A DNA stretch of 64,000 bases from Pseudomonadota bacterium (GTDB lineage: Bacteria > Pseudomonadota > Gammaproteobacteria > Xanthomonadales > Xanthomonadaceae): contig JAKACT010000002.1 of the NCBI GenBank assembly GCA_021821195.1, forward strand, positions 62,001 through 126,000, read 5' to 3'. The position numbers and the translations under genes are program-made. Under the pieces are notes generated by a model that saw nothing but the letters and a program-made list of their open reading frames with translations, did not search any database and was not told the origin of the DNA. Positions 1 to 9,391 of this stretch are shown piece by piece. Each line of letters starts with the position of its first letter. The first letter of the stretch is position 1.

Positions 1-1
1 G

Positions 2-1072
2 ATCGCCGCCAACCCGCTGGCGATCGTGATGGGCAACCCGGCCACCGGCGCGCAGCGCCTGACCATGGCCGGCGGCGTCAACAATTTCGGCACGACGATC
101 GGGCCGCTGCTGGTCAGCTTCGCCATCTTCGGCAGCCTGGCCACCGGCAACACCGAGGCCAGCATCGAAAGCGTGAAGGTTCCTTACCTCGTCCTCGGTG
201 CGGCGTTCGTGCTGGTGGCCCTGTTCATCCGGTTCTCCTCGGTGCCGAACCACATCGACCTGGAAGCGGTGGCCACGGACGAGGCCGAGGACAGCGCGAA
301 GCTTGCGCACAAGTCCTCGGCCTTCGCCTACCCGCAGCTGGCGCTGGGGATGCTGGCGATCTTCGTCTACGTCGGCGTGGAGGTCTCCACCATCTCCAAC
401 CTCCCGGCCTACCTGCACGAGGGGCTGGGCATCGAGAACCACAACCTCGCCCCATACGTGTCGCTGTACTGGGCCAGCCTGATGATCGGCCGCTGGACCG
501 GCGCGGCCGGGGCGTTCGAGGTGGGCGCCGGCGTGCGCAGGATGCTGATGCTGATCCTGCCGTTCCTGGCCTTTGGCGTGTACCTGGCGGTGAACGCGAT
601 CGCCCGGCACGACGTGTCGCAGTTCTACGGCTACGCCGGGGTGATCCTGCTGATGGTCGCCGCCACCTGGCTCAGCCGCGGCAACCCGGCGCGGATGCTG
701 CTGTATTTCGCGCTGTGCGGCATCGCCGCGCTGCTGATCGGCATGTTCACCACCGGCAAGACCAGCGTCGTCGCCTTCATCAGCGTCGGCCTGTTTTGCA
801 GCACGATGTGGCCGTGCATCTTCGCGCTGGCGATCGCCGGCCTCGGCCGCCATACCAACCAGGGCAGCAGCCTGCTGATCATGATGATCATGGGCGGCGG
901 CTGGGTCAGCCTGGCGCAGGGCGCGCTGGCCGACCGCGTGGGCGTGCACATGAGCTTCTGGGTCGGGGTGGCCTGCTTCGCCTACCTCGCGTTCTATGCG
1001 GTGACCGCCAGTGGCGCGCTGCGCCGGCAGGGCATCGACCTCGACCGGCTGGGCGCCAGCGGCGGGCACTGA
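2..1072 (+). CDS. MFS sugar:H+ symporter, FucP/glucose-galactose type (5' end cut by window)
   Basis: The reading frame is already open at base 2, so the N-terminus lies outside the window; about 356 residues remain. The visible part has a FucP-like signature (NPATGAQRLTMAGGVNNFG) and a series of hydrophobic helices alternating with short charged loops, as expected for the inner-membrane major facilitator family that brings fucose, glucose or galactose in with a proton. It converges on the LacI-type regulator and lies beside glycosidases and a TonB-dependent receptor, so it probably carries the sugar released by those enzymes across the inner membrane. The substrate cannot be read from sequence. 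Confidence 0.85.
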   Translation: MAANPLAIVMGNPATGAQRLTMAGGVNNFGTTIGPLLVSFAIFGSLATGNTEASIESVKVPYLVLGAAFVLVALFIRFSSVPNHIDLEAVATDEAEDSAKLAHKSSAFAYPQLALGMLAIFVYVGVEVSTISNLPAYLHEGLGIENHNLAPYVSLYWASLMIGRWTGAAGAFEVGAGVRRMLMLILPFLAFGVYLAVNAIARHDVSQFYGYAGVILLMVAATWLSRGNPARMLLYFALCGIAALLIGMFTTGKTSVVAFISVGLFCSTMWPCIFALAIAGLGRHTNQGSSLLIMMIMGGGWVSLAQGALADRVGVHMSFWVGVACFAYLAFYAVTASGALRRQGIDLDRLGASGGH

Positions 1073-1083
1073 CCCCGCACAAC

Positions 1084-1108
1084 GCCGCCCGCCCTCGCGG
1101 CGGGCGGC
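1084..1108. terminator. Bidirectional hairpin between convergent genes
   Basis: A perfect 10-bp inverted repeat (GCCGCCCGCC / GGCGGGCGGC, 5-base loop) sits in the 42-bp gap between the stop codons of the transporter and the LacI regulator. No long T-tract is present, so function as a terminator is inferred from position. Confidence 0.6.
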
Positions 1109-1114
1109 CTGTGC

Positions 1115-2173
1115 TCAATCCCTCGCGGCGGGTCCGGTGGAGCGCCGCAGCTGCAGTGCGTAGGGCACGTCGACGATGCCGCCGCGGCCCGGCTCGCGGA
1201 TCTCCTTGAGCAGCTCCAGTGCCGCCAGCCGGCCCATGTCGCGGGTGGGCTGGCGAACGGTGGTCAGCGGCGGATACACCTGGTGGGCGATCGGGGTGTC
1301 GTCGAAGCCGCACACCGAGATGTCCGCCGGCACCGACAGGCCGCGTTCGCAGATCGCGCAGATCGCCCCCGCGGCCATGTCGTCGTTGGCGGCGAAGATG
1401 GCAGTCGGCGGATGCGCGAGGTCCAGCAGCGTGTTGGCGGCGGCATGGCCCGATTCGTAGGAGAACTCACCGGCGACCACCAGCGCCGGGTCATCCGCCA
1501 GGCCTGCGCGCCGCAGGCCTTCGCGATACCCGGCCAAGCGCCAACCACTGGCACCGTGTGCGGCGTGGCCGCTGATATGGGCGATGCGGCGGTGCCCCAG
1601 CGCCACCAGGTGTTTCATCATCGCGCAGACCGCGCCGAACTCGTCGACCACCACCCCGACCTTGCGGTTGCGTTCCATCGCCGACACGCTGGACCACGGC
1701 ACGCCCAGCTCGGCCAGCCGCCGCAGCAGCGCGGCATCGTCGGTCAACGGCGGCGTCAGCAGCACGCCATCCAGCTGGGCCTGCAGGACCAGCGCCTCGA
1801 CCTTCGCCACCAATCCCTTGCTGCCGTGCACCAGCGGCACCAGCATCAGGTTGTAGTGCTGCGACTGGCAGGCGTCGAGCATGCCCATCTGGATTTCGAT
1901 CAGGTAGTTCCCGGACGGATTGTCGAACAGCATCGCCACGAGGTAGGAGCGACGCCCGGCCAGCACCCGCGCCGACGGCAGCGGCCGGTAGCGCAGCTTC
2001 TCCACCACCGCCTCGACTCGCTTGCGGGTGCGGTCGGATACGTTGGGCTCATGGTTGAGCACGCGCGAAACGGTCTTCATCGACACGCCGGCCTTCTCCG
2101 CCACGTCCTCGATGCGCACCCGCGCCACCCTGGCCCTGCCCACCCCGTCGCCCCCCACCCGCGTTGCGCTCAT
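1115..2173 (-). CDS. LacI-family transcriptional regulator
   Basis: A 352-residue DNA-binding repressor. Residues of about 18-65 form the LacI helix-turn-helix and hinge ([20 protein letters not shown], then [11 protein letters not shown]), followed by a periplasmic-binding-protein-like sugar sensor domain to the C-terminus. The ATG at 2173 is preferred to the upstream TTG/GTG options because GGAAGG lies 5 bases before it. It is divergent from the GH3 glucosidase gene; a palindrome at 2280-2293 and a near-identical one at 6526-6539 have the central CG step typical of LacI-family operators. It most likely represses the neighbouring glucoside-utilisation genes, and itself, until a sugar ligand binds. 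Confidence 0.9.
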   Translation of the reverse strand: MSATRVGGDGVGRARVARVRIEDVAEKAGVSMKTVSRVLNHEPNVSDRTRKRVEAVVEKLRYRPLPSARVLAGRRSYLVAMLFDNPSGNYLIEIQMGMLDACQSQHYNLMLVPLVHGSKGLVAKVEALVLQAQLDGVLLTPPLTDDAALLRRLAELGVPWSSVSAMERNRKVGVVVDEFGAVCAMMKHLVALGHRRIAHISGHAAHGASGWRLAGYREGLRRAGLADDPALVVAGEFSYESGHAAANTLLDLAHPPTAIFAANDDMAAGAICAICERGLSVPADISVCGFDDTPIAHQVYPPLTTVRQPTRDMGRLAALELLKEIREPGRGGIVDVPYALQLRRSTGPAARD

Positions 2174-2279
2174 GTATTCCTTCCGTGATCCGTTGTGCGA
2201 CCCGCGCGAATTGCCCGGCGAGCGGCGGCTGGCCGATGCCATCCACGCATCTTGCCTGCGCTATATTCTGCATTCTTGA

Positions 2280-2293
2280 TGACAACGCTGTCA
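2280..2293. promoter_or_regulatory. Putative LacI-family operator 1
   Basis: TGACAACGCTGTCA, a 14-bp near-perfect palindrome in the 166-bp divergent gap between the lacI-type gene and the GH3 gene, 46 bp before the GH3 ATG. It differs at one position from the perfect palindrome at 6526-6539. A TATATT at 2262-2267 and a TTGCCT at 2252-2257 are possible promoter elements, but their spacing is unconvincing. Confidence 0.7.
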
Positions 2294-2339
2294 TTTCGCG
2301 TTGCCCCGCCACGCCGCGCCCTGCCTGGAGCCGCCACAG

Positions 2340-4907
2340 ATGAGCCGATCTTCCGCCACCTCCTTCCCGCGCCAGCGCTTGCGCCTTGCCCTGCTGTCCG
2401 CGCTGGCCGCCTCGGCCCTCGTCGCGCACGCGGTTCCAGCACCCCAAGCGGCCACGACCGACGGCGCCATCCATCCGGCGGCGTGGCCGCAACCGGCGTG
2501 GCCGCTGCCAGCCGATGCCGCGCTGGAGCGGCGGCTGGACGCGCTGCTGGCAACGCTGAGCGTGGAGGAAAAGGTCGGCCAGGTCATCCAGGCCGACATC
2601 GGTTCGATCACCCCGGACGAGCTGCGCAAGTACCGGCTTGGCTCGGTCCTGGCCGGCGGCGGCTCCGATCCCGGCGGCAAGTACAACGCGCCGCCGAAGG
2701 ACTGGCTGGCGCTGGCCGATGCGTACTGGGAGGCGTCGATGGACACCTCGCAGGGCGGCAAGGCGATCCCGGTGATCTGGGGCATCGACGCCGTCCACGG
2801 GCAGAGCAACATCGTCGGCGCCACCCTGTTCCCGCACAACATCGGCCTGGGTGCCACCCGCGACCCCGCGCTGATCCGCGAGATCGGCCGCATTACCGCC
2901 ACCGAGACCCGTGTCACCGGCATGGAGTGGACGTTCGCCCCGACCGTCGCGGTGCCGCAGGACGATCGCTGGGGGCGGAGCTACGAAGGCTATTCGGAAA
3001 GCCCCGCGGTAGTGGCCGAGCTCGCCCCGGCGATGGTAGAGGGCCTGCAGGGCAAGGCCGGCACGCGCGAGTTCCTCGACGGGCGCCACGTGATGACCAC
3101 GGTCAAGCACTTCCTGGGCGACGGCGGCACCACCAACGGCAAGGATCAGGGTAATACCGAAGTGAGCGAAGCGGTGCTGCGCGACGTGCATGCGGCCGGC
3201 TACGTGCCGGCGATCGCCGCCGGCGCGCTGTCGGTGATGGCCTCGTACAACAGCTTCCACGGCAACAAGCTGCACGGCCACAAGCCCCTGCTCACCGACG
3301 TGCTGAAGACGCGGATGCACTTCGGCGGCTTCGTGGTCGGCGACTGGAACGGCCATGGCCAGGTGCCGGGCTGCAGCAATACCGACTGCGCGCAGACCTT
3401 CAACGCCGGGCTGGACATGGCGATGGCCCCGGACAGTTGGCGCGGGCTCTACGACTCCACGCTGGCACACGTGAAGGCCGGGGCCATCCCGATGGCGCGC
3501 CTCGACGACGCGGTCCGCCGCATCCTGCGGGTCAAACTGCAGATGGGCCTGTTCGAGCAGCCCAAGCCGTCGCAGCGGGTGCTGGGCGGCCGGTTCGAAC
3601 TGCTCGGCGCGCCCGGACATCGCGCGGTGGCGCGGCGGGCGGTGCGCGAATCGCTGGTGCTGCTGAAGAACAACGCTGGCCTGCTGCCGCTGGATCCGCG
3701 CAAGCGCATCCTGCTGGCTGGCGACGGCGCCGACAACCTCGGCAAGCAAACCGGCGGCTGGACGCTGACCTGGCAGGGCAGCGGCACCCATCGCGAGGAC
3801 TTCCCGAACGCAGACTCGATCTGGGACGGTTTCCGCCAGCAGGTCGAGCGCGCCGGTGGCCGTGCGGAACTGGCGGTGGACGGCCAGTACGCGACCAGGC
3901 CCGACGTGGCGGTGGTGGTGTTTGGCGAGGACCCCTACGCCGAGTTCCAGGGCGACCTTCCCAACCTGATGTTCAAGGCCGGCAAGTCTGGTGACCTAGA
4001 GTTGATCCGCAGGCTGAAGGCCGACGGCATCCCGGTGGTGGCGGTCTTCCTCAGCGGGCGCCCGCTGTGGATGAACCGCGAAATCAACGCCGCCGACGCC
4101 TTCGTCGCTGCCTGGCTCCCCGGCTCGGAGGGCGCCGGCATCGCCGACGTGCTGCTGCGAGATCACCGCGGGCATGTGCAGCACGACTTCCGCGGCAAGC
4201 TGGGCTTTTCCTGGCCGCGCCGCGCCAACCAGTACGCCAACAATGCCGGCCAGCCCGGTTACGACCCCCTGTTCCCGCTTGGCCACGGCCTGGATTACGC
4301 GGATCGTGGCGAGCTGCCGCCGCTGCCGGAAGACCCCGGCATCGACCCCAACGACGCCCGCAGCAACCTGTGGTTCGATCGCGGTGTCGGCACCACCGGG
4401 CTGACCCTGCAGCTGGTGGGTGCGGACGGCGTGGCGACGGACGTGATCCATCCCTTCGCCACCACTGCCGACGGCTCGCTGGCGATGGAGGCGATCAACA
4501 CCACCATCCAGGAAGGCGCGCGCCGGTTCAATTTCAAGGGCGCCGGTGAGGTTCTGTTGCGCGCCAACGCCCCGCTCGACCTGGTTCGCGAAACCAACGG
4601 CGACGTATTCGTCGTCGCGACGTTGCGCGTGGACAACCTGCCGGCAGGCGGCCAAGCGGCATTCTCGGTCGGTTGCGGCGAGGGCTGCCGTGGCGAACTG
4701 CAGGTCGGCAATGCGCTGGCGGGCCTGCCGCGCGGCCAGTGGACGCGGCTCGGCATCCAGCTGCGCTGCCTTCGCGTGGCCGGCGCCGACACCGGCAGGC
4801 TGTCGGTACCATTCGCGTTGCGCGGCAGCGCCGGCCTGCAGTTGTCGCTTTCACAGGTGGCGCTGGGGACGGCTTTCGACCAGCGCGTCGAGTGCCCATT
4901 GCAGTGA
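2340..4907 (+). CDS. Secreted GH3 beta-glucosidase / exo-glucanase (ExoP-like)
   Basis: An 855-residue glycoside hydrolase family 3 enzyme that removes terminal beta-linked glucose. An N-terminal signal peptide (basic start, then LALLSALAASALVAHA) directs it to the periplasm or beyond. The GH3 N domain spans about 60-400, with the substrate-binding KHFLGDGGTTNGKDQG stretch and the likely nucleophile Asp335 in VVGDWNG. The GH3 C domain (about 440-660) holds the GEDPYAEFQGD motif seen in ExoP/barley-type exo-glucanases, and an additional beta-rich domain fills 690-855. The ATG at 2340 has GGAG 9 bases upstream; the earlier in-frame TTG at 2301 has none. It follows a LacI-type operator. Confidence 0.93.
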   Translation: MSRSSATSFPRQRLRLALLSALAASALVAHAVPAPQAATTDGAIHPAAWPQPAWPLPADAALERRLDALLATLSVEEKVGQVIQADIGSITPDELRKYRLGSVLAGGGSDPGGKYNAPPKDWLALADAYWEASMDTSQGGKAIPVIWGIDAVHGQSNIVGATLFPHNIGLGATRDPALIREIGRITATETRVTGMEWTFAPTVAVPQDDRWGRSYEGYSESPAVVAELAPAMVEGLQGKAGTREFLDGRHVMTTVKHFLGDGGTTNGKDQGNTEVSEAVLRDVHAAGYVPAIAAGALSVMASYNSFHGNKLHGHKPLLTDVLKTRMHFGGFVVGDWNGHGQVPGCSNTDCAQTFNAGLDMAMAPDSWRGLYDSTLAHVKAGAIPMARLDDAVRRILRVKLQMGLFEQPKPSQRVLGGRFELLGAPGHRAVARRAVRESLVLLKNNAGLLPLDPRKRILLAGDGADNLGKQTGGWTLTWQGSGTHREDFPNADSIWDGFRQQVERAGGRAELAVDGQYATRPDVAVVVFGEDPYAEFQGDLPNLMFKAGKSGDLELIRRLKADGIPVVAVFLSGRPLWMNREINAADAFVAAWLPGSEGAGIADVLLRDHRGHVQHDFRGKLGFSWPRRANQYANNAGQPGYDPLFPLGHGLDYADRGELPPLPEDPGIDPNDARSNLWFDRGVGTTGLTLQLVGADGVATDVIHPFATTADGSLAMEAINTTIQEGARRFNFKGAGEVLLRANAPLDLVRETNGDVFVVATLRVDNLPAGGQAAFSVGCGEGCRGELQVGNALAGLPRGQWTRLGIQLRCLRVAGADTGRLSVPFALRGSAGLQLSLSQVALGTAFDQRVECPLQ

Positions 4908-4912
4908 GGGGG

Positions 4913-4947
4913 CATGCAGCCGGGGGTTCGCACCCCCCGGCTTGCAT
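4913..4947. terminator. Bidirectional GC hairpin
   Basis: Inverted repeat GCCGGGGG / CCCCCCGGC with a TTCGCA-type loop, extended by imperfect ATGCA/TTGCAT arms, in the gap between the convergent GH3 and GH30 genes. Confidence 0.65.
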
Positions 4948-6470
4948 CACCTGCGGGCGGGCTCCCAGCGGAACGTCGCCACGCTGCGCGCAGGCAGTAG
5001 GTGATGGAAGCTGCGTTCGCCCTCGCGCACCCGGATCGACCGCGGCGAGGTGGCCGCGTTGCTCACCACCAGCACCCGGCTGCCGTCGTCCGCGTTGACG
5101 AAGGCCACGTTCGCAACGCCGCCGTCCGCCTCGCTCGAGGCTACCCGCCAGGCGTCGCGGCGGACGAACCGGCTGGCATGCGCGAGCGCGTAGTAGTCGT
5201 CGGTGCGCGACACTTCGCCCGTCTTCGAATCGATGGCCACCACCCCGCGGCAGTTGCCGCACCCGCCGGCATGCGGGCCGCTGTTTTCGTCCAGCGCCAG
5301 GTTCCAGAACAGCACGCCGCGCGCCCAGTTGCGGGTGGTCTCCACGATCAGCCGCTGCGCCTGCAGGTTGAGGCCACCGCTGCGCACGGGCTCCCAGTCG
5401 CCACCCGAACATTCGGTCATGTACACATCGATGCCGGGATGCGCCTGCCGCACCCGTGACTGCGCCGCCGGCTGGCCGCCATAGCAATGCCAGGCCACGC
5501 CGTCGATGTAGCGTGCAGCGACCGGGTCGGCCAACACCGCCAGCGGCTCTTCCGGCTTGTCCCAGTTGTGGTCCCAGTCGAACAGCTGCACCTGCGGCGC
5601 CTGCCGCGCCAGCAGCGGGCCGAGGTGGTCGCCGATGAAACGCGCGCGCGCCGGCGCGTTGAGGCGCATGCCGGGATAATCCACTGGCTCGAAATCGGGC
5701 TCGTTCTGCACGGTCAGCGCATGGATCGGGATGCCCTCGCCGGCCATCGCCTCGACATAGCGCAGCAGGTAGCGCGCGAACGCATCGTAGTACGCGGGCG
5801 ACAACCTGCCGGTGACCAGGCTGCCGCTGCCTTTCATCCATGCCGGCGCGCTCCATGGCGACGCCATGAGCCACAGCCGTGGGTTGATCGCCAACGCCTG
5901 TCGCGCCACCGGGATCACGTCGCCGCGGTTGGCATCGAGGCTGAAATGGCGCAGCGCCGGGTCGGGCCTGCCGTCCGGCGGATCGTCCAGACTGTAGTGG
6001 TGGCGCGAGAAGTCGGAAGCGCCGATGGTCAGCCGCGCGAAGTCGAAGCCGATGCCGTCACCGTCGCGACCGAACAGTTCGCGCAGCAGCGCCTCGCGCT
6101 GGGCCGGCGACATTTTCCGCTGGATCAGCCACGCCGAGGCATCGGTGATCGATGCGCCGAACCCCACCATCTGCTGGTGGCGTGCGCCGACGTCGATCTC
6201 GATCAGCGCGGCATCGGTGGCGGCGGCCGCGGCATCGCCCGCATCGAAACGCAGGCGCGAAGGCGCCAGCGCCAGGCGGTGGTCGGCGGTGGTGGTCCAG
6301 ACCTGCACCGGATCCGCGCCATCGCGCGCCGCCGGCGTCGCGCAGCCGACCAGCAAGGCCGCCAGCATCACCCCCCACGGCGCGCGCCTGCGCATGCAGG
6401 CCGGCGCGGGCGCGCCACCGCGCCCGACGCCATTCACGCAACCCGTTGTAAAAGCAGGATTTTTTCCCAT
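4947..6470 (-). CDS. GH30 family glycosidase lipoprotein (glucosylceramidase / beta-1,6-glucanase type)
   Basis: A retaining family 30 glycosidase. Counting from the start used here, Glu257 in TVQNEPDF is the likely acid/base and Glu353 in YMTECSGGDW the nucleophile, spaced as in the family. WSAPAWMK and WHCYGG are further family motifs. A lipobox (LAALLVGC) follows MRRRAPWG, so it is probably a lipoprotein. Start: the ATG at 6470 has GGAGAGG 8 bases upstream but puts 25 residues before the signal peptide; the ATG at 6395 gives a compact lipoprotein signal but has no clear ribosome site. It diverges from the TonB-dependent receptor with the operator between them. Confidence 0.88.
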   Translation of the reverse strand: MGKNPAFTTGCVNGVGRGGAPAPACMRRRAPWGVMLAALLVGCATPAARDGADPVQVWTTTADHRLALAPSRLRFDAGDAAAAATDAALIEIDVGARHQQMVGFGASITDASAWLIQRKMSPAQREALLRELFGRDGDGIGFDFARLTIGASDFSRHHYSLDDPPDGRPDPALRHFSLDANRGDVIPVARQALAINPRLWLMASPWSAPAWMKGSGSLVTGRLSPAYYDAFARYLLRYVEAMAGEGIPIHALTVQNEPDFEPVDYPGMRLNAPARARFIGDHLGPLLARQAPQVQLFDWDHNWDKPEEPLAVLADPVAARYIDGVAWHCYGGQPAAQSRVRQAHPGIDVYMTECSGGDWEPVRSGGLNLQAQRLIVETTRNWARGVLFWNLALDENSGPHAGGCGNCRGVVAIDSKTGEVSRTDDYYALAHASRFVRRDAWRVASSEADGGVANVAFVNADDGSRVLVVSNAATSPRSIRVREGERSFHHLLPARSVATFRWEPARR

Positions 6471-6496
6471 GCAACCGCCTCTCCAACGCCCTGAAT

Positions 6497-6539
6497 TTGA
6501 CATCTGGAATCCCTGCTTTCCATTATGACAGCGCTGTCA
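6497..6539 (+). promoter_or_regulatory. Sigma-70 promoter with overlapping LacI-type operator 2
   Basis: TTGACA at 6497-6502, an 18-bp spacer and CATTAT at 6521-6526 form a strong sigma-70 promoter for the TonB-dependent receptor. The perfect 14-bp palindrome TGACAGCGCTGTCA at 6526-6539 overlaps the last base of the -10 and covers the expected transcription start, which is a classic repressing position. The same site lies 56 bp before the divergent GH30 start. Confidence 0.8.
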
Positions 6540-6561
6540 AAAACTTTGCGAGGGGAAAACC

Positions 6562-9381
6562 ATGTCGAATCCGGAAAACCGCGCCGCCATGCGTGCGCCG
6601 CACGCCGCGGCCACGCGCCGCCCAAACACCATCCTGCCGCGCGCCAGCGCACTGGCACTGGCCTGCTCCGCCGCGCTCGCGTTCTCCGCGCAGGCGCAGC
6701 AGGCACAGCCGACCGAGCCGGCGAAAACGCCTGCCCAGGAAACCGCCAAGACCCTCGACAAGGTGGAAGTGGTGGGCATCCGCCGCAGCATCGCTACCTC
6801 GGTGGAGGTCAAGAACGAATCGACCTCGATCGTCGAGGTGGTCTCGGCCGAAGACATCGGCAAGCTGCCCGACATCAGCATCGCCGACTCGATCTCGCGC
6901 CTGCCCGGCCTCACCATGCAGCGCGTGGATGGGCGTGCGCAGGTGATCCACATCCGCGGCATGTCCGAACAGTTCGGCGGCACCCTGCTCAACGGCCGTG
7001 AGCAAGTCAGCACCGGCGGCAGCCGCGGCGTCGAGCTGGACCAGTACCCGGCCGAGCTGATCAACGGCGTGGTGGTCTACAAGACCCCGGATGCCTCGCT
7101 TGTCGGCCAGGGCCTGTCCGGCACCATCAACATGCAGTCGATCCGCCCGCTCGACTTCGACAAGCGCCGCGTCACCGTCAGTGGCCAGGGCGAGTACAAC
7201 TCGCTGGGCAAGGTCATCGACGGCAGCAGCGACAAGGGCTACCGCGTCAGCGCCTCCTACGTCGACCAGTTCGCCAACGACACCATCGGCATCGCCATCG
7301 GCGTGGCGCGGATGAGTTCGCCGTTCCAGGAGCAGCAGGAAAAGGCGTGGTGGTGGGGCAACCCCGACGTCTGGGGCGCGCCGCAGGCGGGCAAGCCCGC
7401 GGATGCGGTCGCGCGCCAGGCCGGCGAGGCGACCCTGCGTTCGCGCGAGATCGTGCGCGACGGCGTGATGGGCGTGTTCGAGTTCAAGCCCAACGACCGC
7501 TTCCACAGCATCCTGGACGTCTACCACTCCAAGTTCGACCAGGATGAAGACCAGACCAGCATCATGTGGAACAACGACCCGTGGTGGAGCGCCAACGGCA
7601 GCGGCGTGACCTACGCCAACGCCGGCACCACCCAGGTCGACGGCGTGCCGGTGGTCACCAGCGGCACGCTCAAGGGCGTGGGCGCGCTGAACATGCTCAA
7701 CGGCATGAACTGGCAGAAGAACGAACTGACCTCGACCGGCTGGGCCAACACCTTCAACTTCGCGAACGCCTACACGCTTAGGACCGACCTGGGCTACTCG
7801 CGCGCCAAGAGCCGCCGCTCCACCATGGAAATGCAGTCCTCGTTCGACCAGCCGGTGGACATCGACTTCAACCTCGTCACCGGCGCCGGCTTCAACAGCT
7901 TCTCGATCCCCGGCCTGGACGACCCCAGCAGGATCTGGTTCGGCCTGGATGCGATGGGCTGGGGCCGCGACGGCCGCATGGACTTCGCCACCTCCACCGA
8001 CACGCTGAAGTCCGGGCGGGTGGAACTGACCCGCGAGCTGGATCCCGGTGACTTCCTGAGCAGCATCGATGTCGGCTTCAATGTCACCCGCCGCGAGAAG
8101 GAGCGCGGCTACATCGCCTACTACCTGGACCTGAAGAACGGCGCGCCGATCACCCTGGACAACGTGCCGCACGGCATGGCGTCGATGGATTACGTCGGCC
8201 TCGGCGACATGGCCAGCTTCAACGCGCGCGGCCTGCTGGACAGCTATCTGGTGCAGCGCCTGGAGCCCAGCGAAAACGACCTGATGAAGAATTACAGCGT
8301 CGAGGAGAACGTCAAGACGTTCTACGCCAAGGCCAACATCGACGCCGACCTGACCGACACCATCCGCCTGCGCGGCAACGTCGGCGTCCAGTTCATCCGC
8401 ACCGAGCAGGACTCCACCGGCCCGACCGTGAAGAAGAATTCGGCCGGCGTGTGGACGATCGCCGGCGGCCAGACCATCGGCACCACGTACGACGACGTGC
8501 TGCCCAGCATGAACCTGGCGGCCGACTTCGGCGACGGCCTGATGGTCCGCCTCGGCGCCGCCAAGACGCTGATGCGCGGCCCGATCGAGGACATGGGCGC
8601 CTACTCGCTGGCTTCGGTCAGCGAAACCACCAAGGAGTGGAGCGGCAGCGGCGGCAACCCCAGGCTGGAACCGTACCGCGCCGACGCCTTCGACCTATCG
8701 GTGGAGAAGTATTTCGGCCCCACCACCTATGTCGCCGTCGCGGCGTTCTACAAGAACCTCGATTCCTACATCTACCGCCAGTCGATGGAGTGGGACTTCA
8801 CCGGCTATGACCCGCTGGGGCAGACGCCGGTGTCGAACATCGGCACCTACTACACCCCCGCCAACGGCAAGGGCGGCTACATGCGCGGCGGCGAGATCAG
8901 CGCGGCGGTCGGCGGCGAGATGATCCACCCGGCGCTGGACGGCTTCGGCCTGCTGTTCAACGGTTCCTATACCGAATCCTCCATCGACCCGGATGGCCCG
9001 GGCGGTTCCGGCACCGACACCATCCCCGGCCTGTCCAAGATCGTCGCCAACGCCACCCTGTACTACGAGAAGAATGGCTTCTCGGCGCGCATCAGCCAGC
9101 GCTACCGCGACAAGTACCGTGGTGAGTACGCCTCGCTGTTCGGCGACCGCGTCTACCAGGCCACGCTGGCCGAACAAACCATGGACATGCAGGTGGGCTA
9201 CGACTTCCCGGCGGCCAGCAAGCTGGCCGGGCTGTCGTTGCTGCTGCAGGTCAACAACCTCAACAACGAGCCCTACCGGACCGAGACCACGGCCGCCGGC
9301 GTCGATACCGACGTGTGGCTGCCCTCCGAGTACAAGGAATACGGCCGCCAGTTCCTGCTGGGCTTCCGCTACGCGTTCTGA
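6562..9381 (+). CDS. TonB-dependent outer-membrane receptor (carbohydrate type)
   Basis: A 939-residue TonB-dependent receptor, probably importing oligosaccharide through the outer membrane. It has a long N-terminal signal region ending near AFSAQAQ, a possible TonB box (KTLDKVEVVGI), a plug domain at about 60-200 (SISRLPGLTMQRVDGR, VYKTPDASLVGQGLSGTINM) and a beta-barrel to the C-terminal GFRYAF, whose final Phe is the usual outer-membrane assembly signal. The ATG at 6562 is preceded by GAGGGG. This plug variant is common in the large TonB-receptor families of Xanthomonadaceae and Caulobacter. It probably works with the GH30 and GH3 enzymes and the MFS transporter. Confidence 0.93.
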   Translation: MSNPENRAAMRAPHAAATRRPNTILPRASALALACSAALAFSAQAQQAQPTEPAKTPAQETAKTLDKVEVVGIRRSIATSVEVKNESTSIVEVVSAEDIGKLPDISIADSISRLPGLTMQRVDGRAQVIHIRGMSEQFGGTLLNGREQVSTGGSRGVELDQYPAELINGVVVYKTPDASLVGQGLSGTINMQSIRPLDFDKRRVTVSGQGEYNSLGKVIDGSSDKGYRVSASYVDQFANDTIGIAIGVARMSSPFQEQQEKAWWWGNPDVWGAPQAGKPADAVARQAGEATLRSREIVRDGVMGVFEFKPNDRFHSILDVYHSKFDQDEDQTSIMWNNDPWWSANGSGVTYANAGTTQVDGVPVVTSGTLKGVGALNMLNGMNWQKNELTSTGWANTFNFANAYTLRTDLGYSRAKSRRSTMEMQSSFDQPVDIDFNLVTGAGFNSFSIPGLDDPSRIWFGLDAMGWGRDGRMDFATSTDTLKSGRVELTRELDPGDFLSSIDVGFNVTRREKERGYIAYYLDLKNGAPITLDNVPHGMASMDYVGLGDMASFNARGLLDSYLVQRLEPSENDLMKNYSVEENVKTFYAKANIDADLTDTIRLRGNVGVQFIRTEQDSTGPTVKKNSAGVWTIAGGQTIGTTYDDVLPSMNLAADFGDGLMVRLGAAKTLMRGPIEDMGAYSLASVSETTKEWSGSGGNPRLEPYRADAFDLSVEKYFGPTTYVAVAAFYKNLDSYIYRQSMEWDFTGYDPLGQTPVSNIGTYYTPANGKGGYMRGGEISAAVGGEMIHPALDGFGLLFNGSYTESSIDPDGPGGSGTDTIPGLSKIVANATLYYEKNGFSARISQRYRDKYRGEYASLFGDRVYQATLAEQTMDMQVGYDFPAASKLAGLSLLLQVNNLNNEPYRTETTAAGVDTDVWLPSEYKEYGRQFLLGFRYAF

Positions 9382-9391
9382 GCCAATCCGC

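Noticed and set aside
2049-3791. Open frame of 580 codons on the minus strand over the GH3 gene
   Set aside because: Antisense shadow of a clear GH3 enzyme and of the lacI promoter region.
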